A DNA stretch of 64,000 nucleotides, from contig CM045758.1 of the NCBI GenBank assembly GCA_025200525.1, forward strand, positions 168,356,261 to 168,420,260. Reading direction: 5' to 3'. Origin of the DNA: Camellia lanceoleosa. Lineage: Eukaryota > Streptophyta > Magnoliopsida > Ericales > Theaceae. Made by a program: the position numbers and the translations under genes. This document shows, piece by piece, positions 39,929 through 50,376 of this stretch. A model generated the notes under the pieces. The model saw nothing but the letters and a program-made list of their open reading frames with translations. It made no database searches and was not told where the DNA came from. How positions within the stretch are numbered: position 1 is the stretch's first letter; each line of letters starts with the position of its first letter.

Positions 39929-40620
39929 TACTATATATAAGGAAATATAGTATCTTCTCTAAAATTTTCAAAGTCTCAATACTTAATTCTCAAGCAGTTG
40001 ATATTCTTTTTCCTACATGTCACTCTCTCAAAATTATGTTTTAAATTTTTCTTCATCCTTATTTTCTCCAATAAAACACATTTTTTTCCTCTTAATATTG
40101 TTTTATTTTAAAATTTTAACTTTTAAAATCTTTTTATTATCTAAGACTCCTTATCTCTTTTTATTTTATTTTTTATTTTGCTTAATCTTCTCTGTATCTT
40201 CATTTATCTTTATTTCTTATTCCTTCCTTTTTAAATTTTTTTAATCCCCAATCCTATCATTATCTCAACTTTATTTTTATTATATTGTTTATATGATCCC
40301 TTTTTTAAATTTATTTTAATGTTAAATCTAATAATTATCTTCAAATTTATTCCTATCTGATAATGATCTTCAATTTCATTTCTATCTTATTTTTCAAATG
40401 CTTCATATTTTAGCTATATATTCTAACACACCATAGAGTTTTTTTAGTGTTTGCATATTGGGTATAAAGTTTTGTTCAAGCTCTGCGTTTAAGATTCAAG
40501 TTGCATTCAACCATCAACAACGTCACAATTAGTTAAGCAATTGTAGGATTCAAAGGTTTGATGAATTTTATTCTTTGTATACCTATGTGTATATGTACTA
40601 GGTGCATTTTTGTTGTTTTT
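39929..40620 (+). mobile_element. Helitron-like element, copy B (3'-truncated, tandem)
   Basis: A head-to-tail repeat of copy A beginning TACTATATATAAGGAAATAT, matching 38871 onward at an offset of about 1059 bp. It stops near TTTGTTGTTTTTACGGG and lacks the 3' hairpin. The Phe/Leu-rich open frame 40017-40244 within it is AT-rich chance sequence. Confidence 0.7.
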
Positions 40621-40648
40621 ACGGGTCAAAACAAGCGTTTAGTAAAAA

Positions 40649-42210
40649 CTAGTGGTGGCCCTACTATGAGCGAAATGTATAATTTAAATAATTTATTATA
40701 CTTATTTTTTTATTATAAAGTAATTTTTTTATATATATTTAAAATATAATAGAGAGTTATAACTAATAAATATTTTGAATATGATAATTACCTAATACCT
40801 AAGTTCATACATTTATTTTTTCATAAATTTGTTACTTGAAACATTGATTATAAAATGGGCAAATTACACAAATAGTCCCCATAGTTTGGGGCTTGTGTCA
40901 CTTTAGTCTGACTTTCAATTGTGACACATTTGCCCATGAATTTTGAATCTTGTTCCAAATAAGGACAATTGAATATATAATTAGATTTTTCAAGGGTAAA
41001 ATTGTCAATTTGATAAAATATAAACTAATTTGACAAAAATAAATGTTAAACAAATATTTTTGAATTTTAAAAAATTGTTTCTACCTACTAAAAATAAAAT
41101 TATGTAAAATTGATAAATCTTTAGACATTTATTTTTTTTAACCAAATTAATTTTTATTATGTGTTTTGATGATGATCATGTAAAATTAATTTTAAAAAAC
41201 TAATAATGTAATTTTTATTAATTTTACATAATTTTATCATTGGTGGATAAAAATAATTTTAAAAAAATTAAAAATATTTTTTGACATTTATTTTGTCAAA
41301 TTAGTTTATATTTTATCAAATTGGCGATTTTATCCTTGAAAAATTTAATAATATTTTCAATTGTCCTTATTTGGAACAAGATTCAAAATTCAGGTCAAAT
41401 GTGTCACAATTGAAAAGTTAGGGACCAAAGTGACACAAGTCCCAGACTTTATGGACTATTATTGTAGTTAACACTTATAAGATTTTCTTAGAGCAAGTAG
41501 GTCATTTAGCACCATGACCTATATTTTTATTGGACATTATATTATAGCTTTAAAAGCAAATAATGTAAAAAATGGGTACTATTACAAATAATGTAAAATT
41601 TTTAAAATGAATACTGTCTAACCAATTATGACATTGTTGATGATGCAATGCAACTTCGAATCTTAAATCACGAGTTTGAACAAAACTTTATTATACAAAC
41701 ACTAAAAAACTTCGATAGTATGTTAGAATATATCTGAAGTGTGAAGCATTTGAAAAATAAGATAGAAATGAAATTGGAGAACATTATCAGGTAGAAATAA
41801 ATTTGAAGATAATTATTAGATTAAAGATTAAAATAAATTAAAAGAGGGATCAGATGAAAAATAAAATAAAAATAAAAGTAGGAGATAATGATAAGATTGG
41901 GGATAAAAAAATTAAAAAGGAAGAAATAAGAAATAAAGATAAACAAAGATACTAGAGAAGATTAAGCAAAATAAAAAATTAATAAAAAGAGATAAGGAGT
42001 CTTAGATAAAGTAACAAATTTATAATAAAAACAATATTAAGAGAAAGATATTTTTTTATTGGAGAAAAATAAGCATGACGAAAAATTAAAAACATAATTT
42101 TGAGAGAACGACATGGAGGAAATAGAATCTTAACTCTGATTAAGAATTGAGAATTGAGACTTTGAAAATTTTAGTGAGCACACTATATTTGTTTATATAT
42201 ATAGTATAGA
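40649..42210 (-). mobile_element. Helitron-like element, copy C (inverted)
   Basis: On the minus strand it begins A|TCTATACTATATATATAAAC at 42210 and ends GGCCACCACTAG|T at 40649, with a decayed stem-loop before it. Its interior matches copy A but is interrupted by a fold-back element at 40854-41474. Without that insert it is about 940 bp. Confidence 0.7.
40854..41474. mobile_element. fold-back MITE nested in Helitron copy C
   Basis: Nearly the whole element is two inverted arms of about 250-270 bp. GGGCAAATTACACAAATAGT ... GGGCTTGTGTCACTTTAGTC ... GGACAATTGAATAT on the left is mirrored by ATTTTCAATTGTCC ... CAAAGTGACACAAGTCCCAG ... GGACTATTATTG on the right. It is flanked by TTATAA at 40848-40853 and 41475-41480. 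Copy A shows the uninterrupted site (ATAATTTATAATCAAT in the opposite orientation). Confidence 0.8.
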
Positions 42211-42829
42211 TATATACATAGGTAAAAGATAGATATCAAATCTAATTTGAAAAGTAAAGATAAAAGTAAAATAAACATTCTACAAAAAAGAAGAGAGAAA
42301 TATAGAATTAGGTTCTTTGATAATCAAAATTTTAAAAGATAAGATATTTATGAGTAATTATGTATGAGTAGAAGATAATTTAATTTTGTTTGTTATATCA
42401 AAATAAAGGCATATATATTTTATTGAATAGTAGCAAATAAATTTACTTTTAATAAAGTTTTAATAGAATAAAATATATTTAATTAAATATATTTTTTATT
42501 TTTAAAATTTTAAAATTGAAATTGTGTTTAAGGTTTTGAAGTTGTTGTGTGTGTGTGTACTTAATTGGGTGTATATTGGTTGTAGATGATCGGGAAGAAC
42601 TCTCATTTTAGAGAGTTTGAATGAGCAAAGGTGATATTAACTTTATACAGTGATCTTCTTGATTTGAGAGTTCTGTGAAGCTATTAATGGGTGCGATAGT
42701 GTGATAGACATGAAATAAAATAAAATAAATTATATTATATTCAATATTTGATGAGTTTCGAATCTGATTAAATTGAAGAATAAACGCAAATCACAAATTA
42801 AAAAGTAAGCACACCCAAATCATGCACAA

Positions 42830-43470
42830 TGTAATGATGAAGAAAATGAAAAGATGTGTATGAATTGAAAAATATTAGAAAAAAAAATATACACACACAA
42901 AAGTAATAGACACTGGAAAAATACGTATAAAGTAAAAAATAATATTAGGAGCAGAAAAATGGAGAAAATAAAAAAGATGTATAGATGGTGAAAAATATTA
43001 GAAAAATATATATCGCACAAAGTAACAAACATTGAAAAATCATTATAGAGTAAGAAATAATATTACACTGACCTTGTAATGATTTTCATAGATCATTGCA
43101 AAAATATAACAATGGAGAGGATGAGTCATTTTGAGGAAAGATAGATAGATGAGAGAATGATTGAATGTAATAATGAAGAAGATGAAAAGATATGTAGATA
43201 AAGCTGAAAAATATTAGCAAAAAGAAATATATACACACAAAAGTAATAATCACTGAAAAAATGCATATAAAGTAAGAAATAATATTAGGAGCATAAAAAT
43301 AAAGAAGATGAAAAGATGTGTAGATGAATTGAAAAATATTGAGAAAATAAATATATACACACAAAGTAACACACGCTAAAAAAATACATATAAAATAAGA
43401 AATAATATTACACCGATCTTGTAACGATTTTTCTATATCACCAAACTTGCTAAATGTAACAATGGAAGAT
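42830..43470. repeat. tandem repeat, units of about 125 bp in a two-by-two arrangement
   Basis: Units start with GATGAAAAGATGTGTAGATG-like sequence, then GAAAAATATTAG, then ATATACACACAAAGTAA, then ATAAAGTAAGAAATAATATT. They recur near 42835, 42960, 43175 and 43300. The second unit of each pair ends with ATATTACACYGAYCTTGTAA and ACAATGGA, which gives a higher-order period of about 340 bp. Open frames across it come from AT-rich repeats. Confidence 0.7.
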
Positions 43471-43804
43471 GAGTTATTAGAAAATAAAAGATGGGTAGAT
43501 GAGAGAATAATTGAATTATTGGAATAAACTAAATCTGAAGCGTGTGTGTAGAAGTTGTAGGAGTTATGTTTTTTTTTTTTTTTTTTCTTTTTTAAATTGA
43601 GATCGAGAGTGGGATAGATATTATTGTGGCTAATAGATATGAATGAATATTTTATTATTTTGAGATAAACATATTGTGGGTGATGGATATGGATCAATAT
43701 TTTATTATTTTATATTTTATATAGGAAGAGAGAGTAAGAAGGCTTGAAGAGTGGAAATGGATATGAAGAGAAATGTCACGTAATATTTTTTCTTCAAAAT
43801 TATG

Positions 43805-45847
43805 TGTAACGCCCTCAAAATAATATCATAAAACCCAACAATATAGACATGCATTAATATATAAAAGATCCATATTCTTCCATTAGCAGAGTTTCCTTAC
43901 AAAAGTATTACATGTTAACAACAAAAGCAAATGCCCTAAGGGCTTCTGACTTTCAAGTTAACACTTGGTTACAAAAAGGTAGAGTACTAACTCATGTACA
44001 CCTTAAGTCCTTGGCTTGAATTTACATGTAATACATCACAGAAAGAAAACAAAAGTCTGCCCCGCCACTAGCCTCCCAAGCTATGTCCTTGGAGGTGGCA
44101 TGCTGCCTGTACCTGAAAATGATGTTCCCATATAGGGTGAGCCACAGCCCAGTAGAAATACACTAAACCAGTTATGAATAATGACTAAAAGATTAATAGT
44201 TGATAGATGGTCAACACCTTTACACTCTTTCATAACACATTATAGTTCCAAGACTTTCAAGTCTATGTTCAATTCACTCTCCATTTCATTAAACTCTCAA
44301 TTTATAATTCATGGCTCGAACACGGCCAAACAATTCATATGAGACAATAACCCATATTAATTACTTTCAATTTCATTACTTCCTGAGATAAGCATATGAG
44401 CTCTGTCAACACACTTCTAGATAAGCATATGAGCTCTATCTCGAGTCCATCCCTATCTTCTCCCAAACAACATCCGGTTTAGAGGTACATCCCTATCTTC
44501 CCTAAAGTGGGTACATCCCTATCTTCTCAACACAACACAATGCATATAAACAATAATTATACACATCACGAATCGATTACATAAAGTTAATGTATTCTTC
44601 AACTGTCATACTCAATGACACATTTCAATGATTGGTTTTAGTTTGCCTAATCATCATGCATTGTCTACAACAATCAAGACTATCCTCCACTAATAGCCCA
44701 AAGTAGATATTTCTAAACAGAAGATAAATGCACAAAATGGATATTTAATCAACATTTCCACTTCAATTCCTCATTTCTCATAATTAATCATATCAATTAA
44801 TTAATCAATGTGGTTAGGGCATTTTCCATAATTAACATCTCAACCCTTAGGTTCCGTTTTTATCAATGTTTCAACATTAATCCCATGTTTTTATACCAAA
44901 CAAGCCTCTAGGTTCATTATAAATAAAACCCCAACTTTTGTAAAATTACACAAAGGCCCAAAGTTTTCTCAAAATTTCTCAACAACTTCCAACACATCAA
45001 AATGCTAAAATTCAAAAACAAAATCCATAAAGAGGAGTAGGATATCCCTACCTCAAAGTTTGAGCTCAAAAGGAGATGAAGACCCAACACTTAACTTGCT
45101 CCAAAGCCAAATATTTTCAGATTAGATCGAAGCCCAAGTCACCCTCTATCTTTTTAACAAAGCACTTAGGTTAGATTCACACTCTAGGGAGATGATTTCT
45201 TAGAGAGAAGGCAAGTCTAGAGAGAGAGGCTCTCAAATTTAGGGTTTGAAGATATAAAATTTTTGAAAAAGTGAAGTTTAGATCGCTGCTGCGAACTGAT
45301 ATAGATAGGCTCGCTCGAGCGAAGACTTGGTCGCTCGAGCAACCAGACACAGAAAACCCTAGCTCGAGCTAAGAAGGTCTCGCTCGAGCCAACAACCCAG
45401 AAGCTCGCTCGAGCGAAGAAAAGCTCGCTCGAGCCAGGAACTTCGACCCAGTGCAACTAAACCTTATTTCGGCGGCGACAAACTTCGCTCGGCGAAAGGC
45501 GAACAGATCGCTCGAGCGAAGAAAAGCTCGCTCGAGCCAAAAATCATGGTGTTGAGTCGATACAGGCGCAATCGCTCGCTCGAGCGAAGCCACTCTGGCT
45601 CGACCCACCAGACACAAAACTCAACGCTCGCTCGAGCGACCAACTCCTCGCTCGAGCGAAGGACAAAAATTCTGGGCAGCAACCCAGGCTCCCAAACACA
45701 ACCGTCCTGAAACAAACCTGCCCAACACATCCCACAACTCAAATACATTGTAGAAAAGGATGTAAACAAGACAATACTCAAGTATTAACATCCACGGACA
45801 CATGTCCGGATCACTACACAATAAGGGGTAAACCCGGGATCGCTATA
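43805..45847. mobile_element. 2.04-kb solo-LTR-like insertion with CTCGAG dyad array
   Basis: The insertion starts TGTAACGCCCTC, ends GGGATCGCTATA, and is flanked by TTATG at 43800-43804 and 45848-45852. The paralogous empty site near 46188-46205 reads CAAAATTATGAGAATTTA. A 5-bp duplication and a TG start suit an LTR; the end reads TA where CA would be expected. The interior has repeated CATCCCTATCTTC words (44440-44535) and, at about 45300-45660, about eleven CTCGAG-centred motifs. No coding region is supported. Confidence 0.7.
45300..45662. repeat. array of the dyad TCGCTCGAGCGA
   Basis: Near-identical palindromic words (GCTCGCTCGAGCGAAG, GCTCGCTCGAGCCA, TCGCTCGAGCAAC, AGCTCGAGCTAAG) occur about eleven times in 360 bp. 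Spacings vary and many lie in alternating pairs ending CGAA or CCA. It is much richer in GC than its surroundings. Confidence 0.85.
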
Positions 45848-46260
45848 TTATGAGAATTTAGGATTCAAGTTTTTTAGCCTTTTGACTTAACAATTATATT
45901 TGGTTTCTTTTTATTTTATTTATTTTTTTATTTTTCATTTTTAAATTGAGATTGAGAGTGAGATAGATATTATTGTGACTGATAAATATGGATGAATATT
46001 TTATTATTTTGAGATAAATATATTGTGGGTGATGGATATGGATCAATATTTTATTATTTTATATAGGAAGAGAGAGTATGGATCAATATTTTATTATTAT
46101 TTTATATTTTATATAGAGAGAGAGAGTGAGAAGGCTTGAAGAGTGGGAAGGGATATGAAGGGAAATGCCACGTAATATTTATTATTCTTCAAAATTATGA
46201 GAATTTAAAATTTAAATTTTAGAACCTTTTGACTTAACAATTATATTTGGTTATAGATAT

Positions 46261-46660
46261 AGTAAATATAGAAGTATAGATAGATATAGGGTGGTAAAAA
46301 TAATCAATCCTTGAAAAAACATGTGACCAAACAGCTAGTCACAAACACTAGCCACGGAAGGAGCAGAATACTGTTAAAAAAATTAAATAAATAAAAAGAC
46401 AGAATAAAGTCTTGTTTGGGAATAAATTTTTTTTAGTAATTTTTTGGTTAATTGATTAAAATATGATGTAAAAAAAATTAATATATTTATAATATTTTTT
46501 TAATTTTTTATAAAAAGATGTGCAAAAAGTAAAGATAATTTTTTTAAAACTTTTTAATATAAATTATTAATTTTTTAAATAATTTTTTTACTTATTAATT
46601 AAAAAGTTACTTGCCAAACGAATCTTAGATACATATAAATCACATAATCTATCTATCTAT
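46261..46660. other. AT-rich flank of the hAT-like element
   Basis: No gene was recognised. It ends with CATAATCTATCTATCTAT, which matches the leader of a Helitron-like 5' end interrupted at 46660. Confidence 0.5.
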
Positions 46661-48235
46661 TTGGTGTTTGGCAACCCAGTTTGGGTGCAGATTTTAGCCC
46701 CAACGGAAAAAATTTGAAAAATCGGCCTTTGTGGCGAGTTGAACATGTCGGTATCGCATTACTTAAGGTAAAAAATTTGTTTGCCCTCCGATCAATTAGT
46801 CATCTGTAACGAGAGGCAGTATCTCTCATATCTCTCATATCTCACATCTATCCTCTCCTGAAGGTTTCACAGAGGAAGTAGCTACCGGCGCCGCATTAGG
46901 AGGAACTCACGGTGAACACCAACTTGATGATCGTAGATTCTTAGCAGTAGGGATCACGAAACACCATTTTCATTCTTTTTCTTCACCGTCTGTGAACATT
47001 TCTATCTCCCCTGCAATTTCTTTTTTTTTTTTTTTCCCGGCCATTGTGAACTCCCTGATCTTCTGTGCGCTTCACGAAGTGAGTTCATATTGATGGCTTC
47101 CTAATTAATGTATGCAAACCATTTTCCCTCTTAGAAATTTTCCTTCATTTTAGGTTTCATAAATCTTCAAGTAGATCAACCTTTTACTTCGTTTGACCAT
47201 GTACATAAGCAATACAAAATCCATTCACGAGGAGATGTGCTCACGATTTTTTGTTGAATTTTTTTTTCCCCCTCTTTTGATTTTCAGTAACTACCAAGAA
47301 AATCTGAGAAAATAACAAAAATGGAAATTATTTTTGGAGAAGTAATTTGTCATAAAAATCTGAAATTCAAATTTAGAAAAATATATATAAAATTGGCCTT
47401 GCTTCAACAATTAATCAAATTAATCGATGCTTTTTTGGGGAAAATTTGAACAAAATTAATGAACTTCTTTGTATGAACTTTTTACGAAATTAATTGATTT
47501 AAAATTATAATTTTTTCTGAAGTTCGATTCAAATTTTTCACAAAAATTAATCAAATTAACGAAGGCAAATTTTTTCTGAAGTTCGGTTCAAAAATTATAA
47601 TTTTTTCTGAGAAAAATTGAACCAAAAATTTGCCTTGCTTCTACAAATAAACTTTTTTACGAAGTTCGGTTCAAATAAGTGAACAAAAATTAATCAAATT
47701 AATAAGTGAGCGAAATTAATGAACAAAAATTAATCAAATTAATTTTTGCTTCGATTCAGTTTAATGAACTTCTTCACGAAGTTGTTTGTTTACGACTCAT
47801 CATAATTTTTTTTTTTCATACACTTATAATTTGATTCGGTTCAAATAGGTTTGGCTTTGCACATTAAGCGATTTCGGCTCTCGATTTGCACTCTATGTAC
47901 ATTTTATTTCCATGCCATAGCATCACCATTGTTGTGATGTATTGGACTACTTCTAATATCTTTGCATAAAATTAATGGAAAATGAATGAAGTTATGCAAG
48001 TGAAAATGAAGTGGAGTTCATTTTTGTTCAATCTGTTATCTTGTTGTTTTTATTTTGTCATTGTAATTCTGAAATATGTTATCTTTGTTATAAATTCAAC
48101 ATTACATTTCATGGAATAAATTTGCCTTTACAATTATATCCCCAATCGTGGTGTTGTTTTAGTTTTGTGCTTGATACGTGTGTAGTAATATGGCGTCCTC
48201 TTATTCCTTTGCCCGTCAACATAGCCTAGCAGCAT

Positions 48236-48920
48236 GTGTGCTTGTGGCTATAGCCCTTGTTTTGTGAAGGTATCCGGATCTCACAAAAATCACTGGTGCA
48301 TATTATGTTTGCCCCGCCGTGGTGAGTTGTAACAAATGATTATTTGTCACTCCAATTATATGCACCTTTGTAAAGCCCATATCTAATAAATGTTTAACGT
48401 GTCTTACTCATCGGCAATGTGTTAATTGGATTGGTTGGTGTGGCGAATCGAGGACACGAATCCCGACCATGACTCTGGGTCAGCCGATGTTATGCGATTC
48501 TGGTGATGTCGTGAACATGGACGACGATAACCCAAGAGAATTGTTTAACGAGGCGCCGCATCGTTGAGGGCGTGGTGGAAAGAACATTTGGGCGTGGAAA
48601 TCATGTTGGAAGTTCTGCACAACATGCGGACTATGATTTTCTTGACGGTGCGAGGTGCCATTGGTTGGTGCGTCAATGGCCTTACAATTTCATCCGTGAA
48701 GCGCGAGATAGGCTAATGCACATAATGAACATGTCAAGCTGTTGCTTTGTTAGGATGACATGCCCACATGAAGGAGGAGAAAATATGGATGATGGCCTCA
48801 TGGTGGGGATCACGGATGTAGATATGGCAAGAGTTAGCGTCGCATCCGTGACCATTTGTTTCACATCGGAGGCAAGGACTATTGTGAAATCGTGTTATGT
48901 AATGTATGTGTTTGTGTAAT
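48236..48920 (+). pseudogene. unidentified coding remnant, possible Cys-rich finger at its start
   Basis: The reading VCACGYSPCFVKVSGSHKNH then WCILC carries a C-x-C ... C ... C pattern reminiscent of a zinc finger. Further on, 48572-48919 is open for 115 aa (RGNHVGSSAQHADYDFLDGA...). I do not recognise the family. It lies inside the hAT-like element and is higher in GC than its neighbours. It may be transposon-encoded or captured host sequence. Confidence 0.3.
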
Positions 48921-49410
48921 TTGTAATTTGTATTTCCGCATTTCAATATAGTAACAAATTACTAATATTCGTAATTCGTGTACGGACAATGTAAGTGTGT
49001 TGCAAATTTTAATTTAGTTCAAGTACTATTAATATGAAATTCACCATTTCCCCTTAGTTAATTGGCATTTTGACAGGAAATTCTATTTTGTGGATAGTGT
49101 ATATTTTGTGGTCAGAAAGTTCGTTGTATGTTTTTCATGAATTTTAAAACGCGAACAAATTTTTTGTTCACCAGGAAATTAATTCGAATGAAAAATTAGG
49201 ACTTGATTGGTATTGTTTTGAGAGATAAATTATGAAAATTAATTATGGGACGAGTTACAAAAAGTAGTTGGTTTGTTTGGTACATAAATTTTGCAACAAA
49301 TTTGTGCATCTGAGGAGTTCGATAAATAAATTTAATTTCAATTGACTAGATGTGTATCACATAAGAAGTGATTAATTTTTTTTTTTTCACAAATTCAGTA
49401 AATGAAACCT

Positions 49411-50150
49411 TAAATTGTAATTAATTTTTATATGTGAAAATGTAAATAAATATTTCCAAACAAATGTTTAGAAATATTTGGAGAAATATATATCAATCTT
49501 AAAGTAATTAAATAAATTTTTAATTATTTTAAATATGAGAAAGAAACAGCAAAAAAGAAAATCAATTGATTTATCAAAATATTTTATTGCAAACCTGAAA
49601 TTCTAATTAATTTTTATATGTGAAAATGTAAATAAATATTTCCAAACAAATGTTTTTAAATATTTGGAGAAATATATATAAATCTTAAAGTAATTAAATA
49701 AATTTTTTAATTATTTTAAATATGACAAAATATGACAAAAACGAAAATCAATTGATTTATCAAAATATTTTATTGCAAACCTTAAATTGTAATTAATTTT
49801 TATATGTGAAAATTAAAATAAATATTTCCAAACACATGTTTTTAAATATTTGGAGAAACATATATAAATCTTAAAGTAATTAAATAAATTTTTTAATTAT
49901 TTTAAATATGAGAAAGAAACAGCAAAAAAGAAAATCAATTGATTTATCAAAATATTTTATTACAAACCTTAAAATGTAATTAATTTTTATATGTGAAAAT
50001 GAAAATACATATTTCCAAACAAATGTTTTTAATTATTTGGAGAAATATATATAGATCTTAAATTAATTAAATAAAATTTTAATTACTTTAAATATGAGAA
50101 AGAAAAAAGAAAATCAATTGATTTATGAAAATATTTTATTGCAAACAGTT
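49411..50150. repeat. 186-bp tandem repeat, four copies
   Basis: Units start at 49411, 49597, 49783 and 49970 (spacing 186, 186, 187). Each has GTAATTAATTTTTATATGTG, CCAAACAAATGTTT, TATTTGGAGAAATATATAT, CTTAAAGTAATTAAATAAA, and AATCAATTGATTTATCAAAA. Units 1, 3 and 4 share AGAAAGAAACAGC-type spacers with small indels. It is strongly AT-rich. Confidence 0.9.
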
Positions 50151-50376
50151 GACCCCATGAACATTTGGTGGCCACGTGGACATTCCATGAACATTTGCAA
50201 TTAAATATTATTAGGGGCAATTTGGTTAATTCACATTCCACAATCATTTCAAACACATTTTCCAATAACAAAACTCTTAAAAAATCAATCCCATCTTCCC
50301 AAACACACAAACTCAAAATCCTACTAAAATAGTCAAACTACATAAAACTACATAAAACTCACTTCCCAAACACCCA

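Larger units (their letters stand above)
37841..42725. repeat. large imperfect inverted repeat, about 4.9 kb
   Basis: The left arm starts at the gap with CATGTCTATCACACTATC ... ATGAGAGTTCTTC ... CAGCTTCAAAACCTTAAACA. The right arm (about 42725 back to 40649) is its inverse (GATAGTGTGATAGACATG at about 42696-42713, TGTTTAAGGTTTTGAAGTTG at about 42526-42545). The arms are built from Helitron-like copies A and C, with a truncated direct copy B and a nested fold-back element between. There are no genes; AT content is very high. Confidence 0.75.
43590..46260. repeat. tandem duplication (about 300 bp) split by an insertion
   Basis: AAATTGAGATCGAGAGTGGG through AGAAGGCTTGAAGAGTG to CTTCAAAATTATG (43590-43804, continuing 45853-45930) is repeated at 45940-46260 with small changes. 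The second copy is uninterrupted and shows the empty site of the insertion at 43805-45847. Confidence 0.75.
46661..50376. mobile_element. hAT-like element (3.7 kb), degenerate
   Basis: The left end TTGGTGTTTGGCAACCC faces a right end TTCCCAAACACCCA. Flanks CTATCTAT and CTATATAT form an imperfect 8-bp target duplication, the hAT size. Joining the flanks rebuilds the start of the Helitron-like sequence continuing at 50377. The interior has a CT/GC-richer leader-like stretch (46800-47060), repeated GAAGTTCGGTTCAAA words (47400-47770), a possible coding scrap (48236-48920) and 186-bp tandem repeats. No transposase was identified, so the superfamily rests on the ends only. Confidence 0.45.

Noticed and set aside
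42820..43697. Phe/Ile/Tyr-rich frames of 70 and 203 aa
   Set aside because: They are AT-rich translations of the tandem repeat on the complementary strand, with no domain and low complexity.
45217..45821. Five overlapping minus-strand open frames with repeated SLERA / ARAS / LARA peptides
   Set aside because: The peptides are the translation of the palindromic CTCGAGCGA repeat, which contains no stop in several frames. There are no splice logic, start context or family features.
49411..50150. Possible CRISPR-like array
   Set aside because: The repeats are adjacent 186-bp units with no spacer sequence, and the genome is eukaryotic.
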